Notes under the pieces: model-generated
The model's input: only the letters and a program-made list of their open reading frames with translations
The model's database searches: none
Told to the model about the DNA's origin: nothing
Shown here: positions 17,366-25,485 of the stretch, one piece after another
Numbering within the stretch: the stretch's first letter is position 1
How the letters are laid out: each line of letters begins with the position of its first letter
Assembly: GCF_963518785.1 (NCBI RefSeq)
Contig: NZ_CAUQKJ010000010.1
Location: forward strand, 1-64,000
Length of the DNA stretch: 64,000 nucleotides
Reading direction: 5' to 3'
DNA from: an uncultured Campylobacter sp.
Lineage (GTDB): Bacteria; Campylobacterota; Campylobacteria; Campylobacterales; Campylobacteraceae
Made by a program: the position numbers and the translations under genes

Positions 17366-17394
17366 TTTCGCCCTTTTGTGCAAATTAATCTTAC

Positions 17395-17400
17395 ATTATA
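17395..17400 (-). promoter_or_regulatory. -10 box for uvrA
   Basis: TATAAT on the reverse strand, about 30 bases upstream of the uvrA ATG at 17365. Confidence 0.45.
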
Positions 17401-17439
17401 GCTCAAATTGTTAAAATTGCGCTTTTGGAAGGGGCGGCG

Positions 17440-18615
17440 ATGATACTAATCTGCACGGCTTTGCGCTGCGAAGCCCAAGCGATAATCGAGAGTTTTAAAC
17501 TTACTCACAGCGGCGATCTGTTCATAGGCGAGCAGATGCTTCTATACATCTGCGGCGTGAGTTTTGGGGCTAAATTTAAAGCGAGCGCTGGCAGTCTGAA
17601 ATTCGAACGCGATCCCGGCACAGAATTTATTCGTCGTGCCGATACAGACGCAGAATTGGGGCGTGAGCTTCGCGCGGACACGGATGCGAAATTTGGACGC
17701 GAGGATCGACGTGGCGCAGATGCAAAATTTAAGCATTCTTCGGACGCGGGCGCGCTCTGCGGCGGCGCAGAGACCGGCTCTGCGCGAAATGCGGCTGAAA
17801 ATTTTGAAATTTCAGATTTTGATTCCGCGCAAAATTCAGAGTGCTTCGGTGAAATTTTACTTTCGCGGCGCGTAGACTTTGCGCTAAACATAGGCGTCTG
17901 CGGCTGCGCAGATAAAGGCGTGCAAATCGGCGAGGCATTTTACTTTGACGGTACGGCGGCGCAGGAATTTTACGGCGAGGACGGATCGAAATTTTATCGC
18001 TCGCAGGTTGGGGAACACAGCGCGCAGGCTCTAAAATTTCAAAACGTTCGCGAGCGGGAATTTTGCGGCGCGAGCTCGGACGGCAAGCTGCGGGCAAATT
18101 TAATCTGCGTGAGCGAGCCTAAAATTTTAAACGCAGCGCAACAGGCGAGCGCAGCAAATGTCGCAGCGATCGAGGCGTGCGTCGAGACAAGCGCACAAGC
18201 CCTAACGCAAGGGATGAGCGGCGCGGCAGATACAAAAAATTTCACGCCCGACGCGACGCGGGCTGCAATACAAAGCGCGACGCAGGTCGAGGCGCAAAAT
18301 TTGGCGAGCGTAAAACCCTCACAAATCGCGGTAGGCGGGCACAGCATTGCGACGAATACCGCAGCACGAGCAACACTAAATACGCCGTGCACGGCAAAAG
18401 ATGCTACCTGCGGGTGCGGAAATCGCGGCATCAGGCTTTACGATATGGAGAGCGCGCTTTTCGTGGGTGCTTGCGAGCGTGCGGGCGTGCCGTGGGCGAT
18501 GATGAAGATAGTAAGCGATCATTTGGGCGGCGAGCGGCTTTGCAAAAGCTTCGTCTATGAGCTCGTAAAGGCGCGTCTGCCGCAAATCCGCGCCGCAATA
18601 AAAGGCAAAATTTAA
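17440..18615 (+). CDS. Nucleoside-phosphorylase-like protein with two large insertions
   Basis: 391 residues from ATG 17440, which follows GGAAGGGGCGG. Three separated blocks match the nucleoside phosphorylase / MTA-SAH nucleosidase fold. They are MILICTALRCEAQAIIESF at the start, RRVDFALNIGVCGCADKGVQIGEAF (about 143-167), and LYDMESALFVGACERAGVPW with MKIVSDHLG near the end; the M-E-S and S-D pair sit where the family has its ribose- and base-binding residues. Residues about 44-135 and 232-330 are low-complexity Ala/Glu/Asp-rich insertions, including a near-repeat of ADTDAELGRE and ADTDAKFGRE. Removing them leaves about 200 residues, the family norm. It precedes the radical SAM gene; substrate unknown. 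Confidence 0.65.
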   Translation: MILICTALRCEAQAIIESFKLTHSGDLFIGEQMLLYICGVSFGAKFKASAGSLKFERDPGTEFIRRADTDAELGRELRADTDAKFGREDRRGADAKFKHSSDAGALCGGAETGSARNAAENFEISDFDSAQNSECFGEILLSRRVDFALNIGVCGCADKGVQIGEAFYFDGTAAQEFYGEDGSKFYRSQVGEHSAQALKFQNVREREFCGASSDGKLRANLICVSEPKILNAAQQASAANVAAIEACVETSAQALTQGMSGAADTKNFTPDATRAAIQSATQVEAQNLASVKPSQIAVGGHSIATNTAARATLNTPCTAKDATCGCGNRGIRLYDMESALFVGACERAGVPWAMMKIVSDHLGGERLCKSFVYELVKARLPQIRAAIKGKI

Positions 18616-18718
18616 CTATGAGTGCGTGCAAAAAAAAACGAGCCGAGAGATAAATTTTGACTTCATATGCCGAATATGACGCGAAATTTAAAGGTATTGC
18701 GGAGGCGCAGGAGAAACG

Positions 18719-19198
18719 ATGAAAATAAAAGGCTCTTATCTATGTTTTGCCCTCTTGGCGTGCGCGTGCGTCGCGGCTTGCGCGTATGCCGTGGCGGATA
18801 TGTTCGCGGATCCGCCCTTGTTGGTCTTTTTAGCTCTTTTGCTAGTATTTTTCTGTATCGGGCTATGGCTAAAAGACGCCCTAATAGGCGCGCGCTACCT
18901 ATTTTACTGCGTCTGCGTGCAGCTACTTTTTGCAGCGGCCATATTCGCCGTTCATAAATTTCCCGCCATGGCGCAGTTTGTGCGCAGTGCCGAGATAGGC
19001 GTGGGCGGTGCGGGCATACCGCTAGGTATCGCTCTGCTCGTGCTGCCCGCGTTTTTCTGCGCCCTACCGTATTACTACCGAACGGGCGTCAAAAAAATCC
19101 CGCAAAAGCTCATACTCGGCGGAATTTTGATCCTAAATGTCGCTATTACGCTAGCTTACGCCTTCTATTTCGAGCGACTATTCTGCGGCGCGATCTGA
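18719..19198 (+). CDS. Four-helix integral membrane protein
   Basis: 159 residues, with about four hydrophobic segments (starting LCFALLACACVAACAYAVADM, VFLALLLVFFCIGLWL, and two more C-terminally). CAGGAGAAACG precedes the ATG. Cys-rich first helix. I recognise no family. It lies between the phosphorylase-like and radical SAM genes, 103 bases after the former. Confidence 0.6.
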   Translation: MKIKGSYLCFALLACACVAACAYAVADMFADPPLLVFLALLLVFFCIGLWLKDALIGARYLFYCVCVQLLFAAAIFAVHKFPAMAQFVRSAEIGVGGAGIPLGIALLVLPAFFCALPYYYRTGVKKIPQKLILGGILILNVAITLAYAFYFERLFCGAI

Positions 19199-19237
19199 AA
19201 TTTCAACGATTTTCAGTGACGGCGCGCGAAATTTAAG

Positions 19238-19243
19238 TATAAT
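19238..19243 (+). promoter_or_regulatory. -10 box for the SplB-like gene
   Basis: TATAAT, 28 bases before ATG 19272. Confidence 0.45.
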
Positions 19244-19271
19244 TTGCAAAATTTAAACGAAGCGGAGCAAG

Positions 19272-20546
19272 ATGACGGAGGCAAAAAAGGAGCTAGGCGC
19301 GCAGTTTGGCGTGAATATGAGCGAGCGATCGAGCGCGTTTTTGGGCGCGCTATTTGAGAAATTTCACTTTTCATTTCAGCAAAAAAAGCAGCTAGCGGAG
19401 TTTGCGAGCGATTTTGAGGCGTGGGACGAGGCGCCAATTTATGAGCTGCTTGCGGACGGGCAGTGCGGGCTAAATTTTAGTAAAGCCAAATTTAATAAAG
19501 CAGGAAAAGTCCCAAACGGCGAGCAAATTTTTAATTTCGTGCGCGAAGCCTGGCTTGAGCTAAAGTCGCGCCCGCACTCATACGCGAGCTTCAAAAGCGA
19601 TTACGCGCCGAAAAAATTTGAAATTTCATCCTTTCGCGCAGACCGTATCGCTTTAGGTCGCTGTCCGGTGGCGAGCGAAAACACGCGCTGCTGCAATCTG
19701 CTGACGCTCGATGCCGTTAATTCGTGCGGCTTTGACTGCTCCTATTGCGCGATCGGCTCCTTTTACAAGCACGGGAAAATCGGCTTTGACGAAAATTTCG
19801 CGGCAAATTTAGCGCGTCTGCGGCTCGATTCCGCGCGCAGCTATCACATCGGCACGGGGCAGAGCTCCGACTCGCTCATGTGGGGCGATCGCTTCGGCAT
19901 TTTAAGCGCGCTATGCGATTTTGCGGCGCGGCATCAAAACGTGATTTTGGAGCTTAAAAGCAAGTCGAACAATATCCGGTTTTTCCTGCAGCGTGAGATC
20001 CCGCGCAACCTCATCGTCACCTTCTCGCTAAATACCCCCGCGATCATAGCGAACGAGGAGCATCTAAGCGCGAGCCTGGATGCGCGGCTGGCGGCAGCCG
20101 AAGCGCTCGCGGCGCGCGGCATTTTGGTGGGCTTTCACCTCCACCCGATGGTTTGGTATGAGGGGTGGCAAAGCGATTACGGCGCGCTTTTTGAGCGGCT
20201 GCTGCGCAGCTTCGATCCAAGCGGCGTCGCGATGGTCTCGCTCGGCACGCTTACTTTCATCAAGCCCGTCGTCAAGAAGCTACGCTCGCGCGGGCTACGG
20301 AGCAAAATTCTGCAGATGCCCCTTGCGGACGCGAACGGCAAGCTATCCTACCCGCTGCAGATCAAACGCGAGCTTTTTAAATTTGCCGCGGATGCGCTTT
20401 TGCCGTGGCGCGAGCGGGTGTTTTTCTACCTCTGCATGGAGGATGCGAGCCTGTGGCGCGAGGTCTTGGGGCACGAGTACAAAAGCAACGACGCGTTTGA
20501 GGAGGCGATGAAGGCGGTGTATTTCGCAAAGATACGGCGACGCTAG
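19272..20546 (+). CDS. Spore photoproduct lyase-like radical SAM protein
   Basis: 424 residues, COG1533/SplB-like. The cluster motif is C152-x3-C156-x2-C159 (SCGFDCSYCAIGSFY), followed by SYHIGTGQSSDSL, LELKSKSNNIRF, FSLNTP and VGFHLHPMVWYEGW, the order seen in SPL. True SPL repairs a UV thymine dimer in spores; this lineage does not sporulate, so the substrate may be a different DNA or nucleic-acid lesion. GGAG precedes ATG 19272. The 5' partner genes are the membrane protein and the phosphorylase-like gene. Confidence 0.75.
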   Translation: MTEAKKELGAQFGVNMSERSSAFLGALFEKFHFSFQQKKQLAEFASDFEAWDEAPIYELLADGQCGLNFSKAKFNKAGKVPNGEQIFNFVREAWLELKSRPHSYASFKSDYAPKKFEISSFRADRIALGRCPVASENTRCCNLLTLDAVNSCGFDCSYCAIGSFYKHGKIGFDENFAANLARLRLDSARSYHIGTGQSSDSLMWGDRFGILSALCDFAARHQNVILELKSKSNNIRFFLQREIPRNLIVTFSLNTPAIIANEEHLSASLDARLAAAEALAARGILVGFHLHPMVWYEGWQSDYGALFERLLRSFDPSGVAMVSLGTLTFIKPVVKKLRSRGLRSKILQMPLADANGKLSYPLQIKRELFKFAADALLPWRERVFFYLCMEDASLWREVLGHEYKSNDAFEEAMKAVYFAKIRRR

Positions 20547-20891
20547 ACACGCTGTTTGTCGCAGATGTCGCGGCCTGTGCCGGCTCGTATGTGGCGTCAA
20601 GGCACAGCGCGAAATTTAGCGGCGAACGAGCAATTAAAATTTAGCGGCGCGCCGAGTTTTATAAAATTAAATTTTATAAATCGTGCGGGCGGGCACAGCG
20701 AGCGGCGATTAAATTTTACAAAGCGGCGGCGCAGCAAAACGCCCGTGGGCTAAATTTAAAATTTTACCCGGCGCAGGTCGCGGCGCGAAATATTTAAATC
20801 GCGCAAATTTAGCGGCAAATACAGCGGGTAATAAATTTAACGCAGCGAAATTTAACGCGCCGAAGCGGCATTAAAATTTAAAGGAGAAAAG
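20547..20891. other. Non-coding spacer
   Basis: 345 bases alternating AAATTTA words and GGCGC/GCGGC patches. No gene supported; SD AAAGGAG for the SDR gene lies at its end. Confidence 0.4.
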
Positions 20892-21557
20892 ATGAAAGCA
20901 TTGATCACGGGCGCAAGCGGCGGTATCGGCAGCGCGGTCGCGGAGCTTTTGCGGCAAAACGGCTATGAAATTTTAACGCTGGTCTCGCGCTTTGAGGATA
21001 CAGACGCGCTAGCGAAGGAGTGCCGCGCGCTGGCTGCGGCGCAGGGTATCGACGCGCTGATTTTATGCGCGGGTACGGCGAAATTTGCGCCGCTTGAAGC
21101 GATGAGCGAGAGCGAAATTTTAAAAATTTTAAACGTAAATCTTGCCGCAAACATCATCATCACGCGCACGCTTTTGCCAAATTTAAAGCGCAACCGCGCC
21201 CATATCATCGGCATTAGCTCGATCGAGGCGCTGCGATCTAGCCGCTTTAGCGCGGTTTATAGCGCAAGCAAGGCGGGGCTGCGGGCGTTTCTGCTCTGCC
21301 TTTTCGAGGAGGCGCGCAAGCAGATCAGAGTAAGCTGCATCAATCCCGACGTCACCAAAACGCCGTTTTACGAAGATTTGAGCTTCGAGCCCGCAGATGA
21401 TGAGGCTAGCTTCGTGGATGCGGAGGAGATCGCAAATTTTACGCTGCAAATTCTGCGCACGAAATCCAACGTGAGCGAGTTTACGATCCGCCCGCAAATC
21501 GTAAATCTGCGAAAAAAATCAAAATTTTATCGCGAAGGAGGCGAGCTTGAAAACTAG
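20892..21557 (+). CDS. Short-chain dehydrogenase/reductase
   Basis: 221 residues with the SDR cofactor motif T-G-A-S-G-G-I-G at the start, CAG in place of the structural NAG, and the catalytic S...Y-x3-K (ISSIEALRSSRFSAVYSASKAG). NAD(P)-dependent oxidoreductase, substrate unknown. Its last bases contain the ribosome-binding site (GAAGGAGG) and TTG start of the next gene, so they are coupled. Confidence 0.85.
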   Translation: MKALITGASGGIGSAVAELLRQNGYEILTLVSRFEDTDALAKECRALAAAQGIDALILCAGTAKFAPLEAMSESEILKILNVNLAANIIITRTLLPNLKRNRAHIIGISSIEALRSSRFSAVYSASKAGLRAFLLCLFEEARKQIRVSCINPDVTKTPFYEDLSFEPADDEASFVDAEEIANFTLQILRTKSNVSEFTIRPQIVNLRKKSKFYREGGELEN

Positions 21558-22026
21558 TAAAAGTAAAATTTTTATTATGCTAATTGCGGGGGTTTTTATT
21601 ATTTATGGAGTTATAAGCAGCGGCGGTATGTATTGTAATATAGAGGAATTCTTTTCTGATAAACAGGGCGAAGAGGATGACGCTTGCATCGCCAAGCTGA
21701 TAAAACGAGCGGACGACGGAAACGGCTTTGCGGAAAGCAGACTAAGATACCCAAGCAGGGCGTATATCAAGCGCGTATGCGAAAAGGGGGTGGAAAACTT
21801 AGGCGAGCGAGAGAGATATTATTTCGAGCGCTACCAGAGCTGTGAGCCCTGGGGCTTTAAAACCCCAAAATTGCAAGGCGGCGAAGCAAATACGACGAGC
21901 GGCGATATGAACACAACGGACGGCGATCGAAATTTAACGCGCGAAGGTATGGATACAATCCGCGATGAAACAGGTGTAATCAAACGCGATATAAATTCTA
22001 CGGGAGGGTCAAATGTCGGGCGATAA
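21547..22026 (+). CDS. Single-pass protein with sequon-repeat tail, paralogue A
   Basis: 159 residues, TTG start at 21547 after GAAGGAGG. One N-terminal membrane segment (IFIMLIAGVFIIYGVISS) is followed by a conserved core (residues 42-100) that begins EEDDACIAKLIKRAD and includes RLRYPSRAYIKRVCEKGVE. A hydrophilic tail of 7-residue units follows (GGEANTT, SGDMNTT, DGDRNLT, and others). The tail contains four D/E-x-N-x-S/T sequons, at N115, N122, N129 and N150. With a signal-anchor start the tail would be periplasmic. Four ectodomain cysteines could form disulfides. Two paralogues follow at once. No known family recognised. Confidence 0.7.
   Translation: MKTSKSKIFIMLIAGVFIIYGVISSGGMYCNIEEFFSDKQGEEDDACIAKLIKRADDGNGFAESRLRYPSRAYIKRVCEKGVENLGERERYYFERYQSCEPWGFKTPKLQGGEANTTSGDMNTTDGDRNLTREGMDTIRDETGVIKRDINSTGGSNVGR
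21877..22002 (+). repeat. 21-bp sequon-coding repeats, paralogue A
   Basis: Six in-frame 21-base units; the first three and the last code an acidic-x-N-x-T/S sequon. Confidence 0.75.
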
Positions 22027-22552
22027 AGCGAAATTGAAAGCTAGTAAAAGTCAAATTTTTTTGCTAATTGTAGGAGTTATTATTCTGTGCACCCTATATA
22101 TAAAAATCAGCGGCTCGTGTTGCAATGTGAGAGAGGTATTTTTGGGCTATGGCGAAGAAGACGATGCCTGCATTGCCAAGTTGGTAAAGCAAGCGGATGC
22201 CGGCGATATCCTAGCGGCAAACAGACTAAGATATCCACACGAGGCTTATATTAAGCGAGTGTGCGAAAAAGGGGTGGAAAGCTTAGGCGAGCGCGAGAAA
22301 TATTATTTCCAAGATTTTCGAGGAGATCGCTGTGAGAATTTTGGCTTTAAAACGCTCAAATCACAAGACGGCGAAACAAATACGACAAGTAGCGGCGATA
22401 ATTTAGCGCGAGACGATACGAACGCGACGGACGGCGAGAGAAATTTAACGCGCGCCGAGGCAAACAACGGCGAATCCGACACTACGGGCAACAAGGCGGA
22501 CAAAACGAAGCGCAAAGGAAATTCTACGGAAGAGCAAAATGCTGGGCGATAA
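22013..22552 (+). CDS. Single-pass protein with sequon-repeat tail, paralogue B
   Basis: 179 residues; ATG 22013 lies inside the end of paralogue A. One membrane segment (IFLLIVGVIILCTLYI), then the same core (begins EEDDACIAKLVKQAD, includes RLRYPHEAYIKRVCEKGVE) and a heptad-like tail. Tail units include DGETNTT, RDDTNAT and DGERNLT, giving D/E-x-N-x-S/T sequons at N123, N137 and N144. The C-terminal KADKTKRKGNSTEE unit carries Asn-Ser-Thr without the upstream acid. Core cysteines align with those of A and C. Confidence 0.7.
   Translation: MSGDKAKLKASKSQIFLLIVGVIILCTLYIKISGSCCNVREVFLGYGEEDDACIAKLVKQADAGDILAANRLRYPHEAYIKRVCEKGVESLGEREKYYFQDFRGDRCENFGFKTLKSQDGETNTTSSGDNLARDDTNATDGERNLTRAEANNGESDTTGNKADKTKRKGNSTEEQNAGR
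22367..22531 (+). repeat. 21-bp sequon-coding repeats, paralogue B
   Basis: About eight degenerate in-frame 21-base units; three code complete acidic-type sequons. Confidence 0.7.
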
Positions 22553-22613
22553 GATTAGCTTTGAGGGCGATATCGTAAATTTTATGTCGTTGGTCAAATT
22601 TGTGAAAAAATGA
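22539..22613 (+). pseudogene. Duplicated start fragment of the 23143 gene
   Basis: A 24-codon open frame (MLGDKISFEGDIVNFMSLVK...) that begins, like the gene at 23143 (MLGDENLEKF), inside the last codons of the preceding paralogue. It looks like a leftover 5' end from duplication of a paralogue-plus-next-gene unit. Confidence 0.4.
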
Positions 22614-22640
22614 GTTAAAATTTATTACTCAAGGAAAAAC

Positions 22641-23156
22641 ATGGTAAAAAAGAGATCTTTAAAAATAAAAGGAAGCATATCGATTGCCATAATCCTGCTT
22701 TGGGCTTATTTTTTGATTACGACGCTGGGCGGTGATAGATACTGTGGCGTATGGGATTATATCGCAAATAGTGAAGAGGATGACGCCTGCATCGCCAAGC
22801 TGATAAAGCGTGCAGACGCGGGTAGTGAATTGGCGCTCAATCGGCTTAGATACCCTAGCAAGGCGTATATCAAGCGCGTATGCGAAAGGGGAGTGGAAAA
22901 CTTAAGCGAGCGAGAGAGATATTATTTCGAGCGTTTAGGCGTAGATCGTTGCGAAGCTTTAAATTTTAGAGATAACGAAGCAAATACGACGAGCGGCGGC
23001 GATAACTTAATGCGAGGCGATACAAACGCAACGAGCGGCGAGGGAAATTTAACGCGCGCCGAGGCAAACAACGGCGAAGCCGACACTATGGGCAATAAGG
23101 CGAACACGACGAAGCGCGAAGGAAATTCTACGGAAAAGCAAAATGCTGGGCGATGA
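22641..23156 (+). CDS. Single-pass protein with sequon-repeat tail, paralogue C
   Basis: 171 residues; AAGGAAA precedes ATG 22641. Membrane segment ISIAIILLWAYFLITTL, core beginning EEDDACIAKLIKRAD and including RLRYPSKAYIKRVCERGVE, and a tail of heptads (DNEANTT, RGDTNAT, SGEGNLT, and others). D/E-x-N-x-S/T sequons fall at N115, N129, N136 and N162. Closest to B in the tail. The end overlaps the 23143 gene by 14 bases. Confidence 0.7.
   Translation: MVKKRSLKIKGSISIAIILLWAYFLITTLGGDRYCGVWDYIANSEEDDACIAKLIKRADAGSELALNRLRYPSKAYIKRVCERGVENLSERERYYFERLGVDRCEALNFRDNEANTTSGGDNLMRGDTNATSGEGNLTRAEANNGEADTMGNKANTTKREGNSTEKQNAGR
22971..23132 (+). repeat. 21-bp sequon-coding repeats, paralogue C
   Basis: About eight in-frame 21-base units aligned with those of paralogue B; four code acidic-type sequons. 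Confidence 0.7.
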
Positions 23157-24186
23157 AAATTTAGAAAAATTTTTCTCAAAAATCGACGCTGCGGAGTTTG
23201 GAATTTCGGCAGATCCAAAGCTTGCTTCAAAAAATCCCAAACTTGCAGGAAGCGCGAGAGACGGGAGCGGCGACGAGCCCTTAAAATCACAAGGTGGCGC
23301 GGAATTTTGCGACGGACAGCCATATTTTAGCGGGGCGCAGCAAGCTGAAATTTTAAAATTTAATGCCAAGCCGCCGTTTGATGCTGAGAAAGCGCGTCTT
23401 GATACGGAGCAAGCACATTTAAAATTTAACGTCCGTCCATCGCAGTCGGAGCTGGGCGTCAGACAAGCGCTTGCGTTCGGTGTCCATCCGCCGCAGGCGC
23501 AGTTTGATGGCGAGCGAGCGCAGGCAAAGATCGAAAATTTCATGCGCGATCTGCTGCAAAACTATGTGCTTTGCGTAAGCGGCGCGGAATTCTCCTTCGC
23601 GGAGATCGAGGCGTATTTCACGGGCGCGGATCGCAACACCTACAAGCGCACGTCGCGGGCGGGCGAGATATTTTTTCACAATTTCGGCTTTGACATTTCG
23701 TTTCGCAGCGTCCCGCAAAGCGGCGGCGGGATTTTGGTGCGAAGCCTGCGCGTCCTAAGCGGCGCAGAGCTTTTGGCGGGAGGCTTACCGGGTTTGGCGG
23801 GCTACTTACCCGGCTCGGCAGGCGGCTTGCACGGCTTGGCGGAGAGCGGCCAGCTCGGCTCTGCCGTTGCCACGCTTATACAAAATGGCGATTTTATCGC
23901 GGGTCCGCGCAAGTGCATGGGTAAAATTTTAAATCTGCAAACGCAAAATTTAAGCTTTTCTTTAAAGTATGCGCCGAAAATAGCGCGTGCAGCGGGCTTT
24001 AGCAACCGAATCCGACGGGGCGAGATCGTAAATGAAGCGAATCTGGACGCAAATACGCCAAACGGCGCGGCGAAGCTTGCGAATGAGCCGCGCAGGCTTA
24101 CCAGCGAGGAGTTTGAGGCATATCTGAGCGCGGGCTACGCTGCCGCGAAAACATATAAAAAATCGCTGCAAAGATACGAGAGCTAA
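23143..24186 (+). CDS. Unrecognised protein with disordered N-terminal third
   Basis: 347 residues, no signal peptide or membrane segment. Residues 1-120 are low-complexity with lysine/alanine-rich and FNAKPPFD/FNVRPSQ-like near-repeats. A folded part seems to start at about 125 (KIENFMRDLLQNYVLCVSGAEFSFAEIEAYF) and continues through FFHNFGFDISF and a Gly/Leu-rich patch (GGLPGLAGYLPGSAGGLHGL). I do not recognise a domain and propose no function. ATG 23143 is inside the end of paralogue C. Confidence 0.6.
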   Translation: MLGDENLEKFFSKIDAAEFGISADPKLASKNPKLAGSARDGSGDEPLKSQGGAEFCDGQPYFSGAQQAEILKFNAKPPFDAEKARLDTEQAHLKFNVRPSQSELGVRQALAFGVHPPQAQFDGERAQAKIENFMRDLLQNYVLCVSGAEFSFAEIEAYFTGADRNTYKRTSRAGEIFFHNFGFDISFRSVPQSGGGILVRSLRVLSGAELLAGGLPGLAGYLPGSAGGLHGLAESGQLGSAVATLIQNGDFIAGPRKCMGKILNLQTQNLSFSLKYAPKIARAAGFSNRIRRGEIVNEANLDANTPNGAAKLANEPRRLTSEEFEAYLSAGYAAAKTYKKSLQRYES

Positions 24187-24286
24187 ATTTTGATCAAACG
24201 GCGCGCAGCGGGCGAGCGATAAAATTTACTGAGCTTTAAGCGGCGGCGCTATAAAATGGCGCGTCCATCAAATTTAAAGGCGGCAA

Positions 24287-25363
24287 ATGGATCAAAGCAG
24301 GCTTGAGGAATTAAAAAGGCTACTACAAAAGCGGCATCAGGAGCCGAAGCGGGGCTTGGAACAAAATTCTAACGGCGAAAATTTTAAAGTCCCGAATTTT
24401 GAAACCCGGAATTCTGAAGTTTCAAATTTTAAAGTTTCGAATTCTGAATTCCTGAATTTTGAATTCCTGAATTCCGAAATCTTAAATTCTAAATCCCTGA
24501 ATTATAAATCTTCAAATTTCGAAGCTTCAAATTCTGAAACCATAAATTCCGATCCTGACGCTTTAAATTTAAAAGCCGAAGCGGCTCAGAATTCTGCCTG
24601 CGAAAACAGCGCAGAACCGCAAAATTTTATCTCGGATGGTAGCGGCTCTTTGCAGCAGAATTCCAAGGCTAGAGATTACGACAAAGATCCGATAGTAATC
24701 AAAAATTATGAAAAATTTTTTGTATATTCGTTTTTAGTCCTATTATTGCCGATCTCTACGCTACATGCTTTTTTAATTATAGATTTTATAAATCATGATG
24801 ATATTGACATAGTTCAGTATTTTGCTATTTTATTCATTATTTTACTATCTACGGTTATAATATCCATATTTACCGTAATCCGCCCTAGACAAGAGATAAA
24901 ATTCACAAACAAATATATAGAATTTATTAGCGACGACTTAGTTGAAAAACGCTGCGAAATTGATGAAAACGCTTTATCTTTAAATTTCTCTATCGGAATT
25001 TTGGCAAGTTTATATGAGATAGGAAAATCTGAAAAGATATTTTTGTACTTTATCGCTATTTTTATGTGCGTAACATGGTGGAATATATTTTTTATAGCGG
25101 TATTCTTTACATATTTATTCGGATTTTTATTAAATTTAATACTTTATCTGTTTATAAATAGGAATTTAAAAGGGTTTAGGGCTCTGCCATTTATTAGGAT
25201 CGCACGCCCCTCATATGGCAGATGGTTTAGGAACAAGCCCGTTTATCCAAGATATTATCTCGTTTACGTCTATAATAAAAAAATTTATGATGAAATTAAA
25301 GAATATTTTTTGCTGAAAAACGTAAATATAAATAACGTTAAGAAAGATTACTTGTTTATTTAA
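24287..25363 (+). CDS. Repeat-linker membrane protein, family copy 2
   Basis: 358 residues. The first 30 residues (MDQSRLEELKRLLQKRHQEP and on) and KARDYDKDPIVIK match the protein at 13391. Between them lie about 12 pentapeptides N-[F/S/Y]-[E/K]-x-x (residues 32-91). The membrane half has four or so hydrophobic segments and ends with KKIYDEIKEYFLLKNVNI, the place where copy 1 has EYLQLRDYFMQTMQKDI. AAAGGCGG lies before ATG 24287. The 5' ends of the two copies are close to 90 percent identical by eye, so they could recombine. Function unknown. Confidence 0.7.
   Translation: MDQSRLEELKRLLQKRHQEPKRGLEQNSNGENFKVPNFETRNSEVSNFKVSNSEFLNFEFLNSEILNSKSLNYKSSNFEASNSETINSDPDALNLKAEAAQNSACENSAEPQNFISDGSGSLQQNSKARDYDKDPIVIKNYEKFFVYSFLVLLLPISTLHAFLIIDFINHDDIDIVQYFAILFIILLSTVIISIFTVIRPRQEIKFTNKYIEFISDDLVEKRCEIDENALSLNFSIGILASLYEIGKSEKIFLYFIAIFMCVTWWNIFFIAVFFTYLFGFLLNLILYLFINRNLKGFRALPFIRIARPSYGRWFRNKPVYPRYYLVYVYNKKIYDEIKEYFLLKNVNINNVKKDYLFI
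24380..24559 (+). repeat. 15-bp in-frame repeats (pentapeptide linker), copy 2
   Basis: About 12 degenerate 15-base units (AATTTTGAA/AATTCTGAA starts) coding N-F/S-E-x-x. Confidence 0.75.
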
Positions 25364-25376
25364 TGAGGAGGATAAA

Positions 25377-25469
25377 ATGAGAAGAGAAGAGGTCGCGAAG
25401 AAAGAGTCAGGCAACGTATATAAAAGTCTTTTGTCAATTAAGCTATTACAAATTTATATCTATTTTTAA
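25377..25469 (+). CDS. Possible 30-residue peptide
   Basis: ATG 25377 follows a near-perfect GAGGAGG at ideal spacing; the peptide (MRREEVAKKESGNVYKSLLS...) is basic then hydrophobic. It lies between family copy 2 and the frameshifted copy. Could be a real small protein or the leftover start of a lost gene. Confidence 0.3.
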   Translation: MRREEVAKKESGNVYKSLLSIKLLQIYIYF

Positions 25470-25485
25470 AGAGGGGCTTGAAATA

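Noticed and set aside
17505..18631. Long open frames antisense to the nucleoside-phosphorylase-like gene
   Set aside because: The forward frame carries the family blocks; the reverse frames are Arg/Ser-rich and unrelated.
18657..18722. 22-codon frame ending in an ATGA overlap with the 18719 gene
   Set aside because: TTG start and a plausible ribosome-binding site, but too short and without any conserved feature; could be a leader peptide, not supportable.
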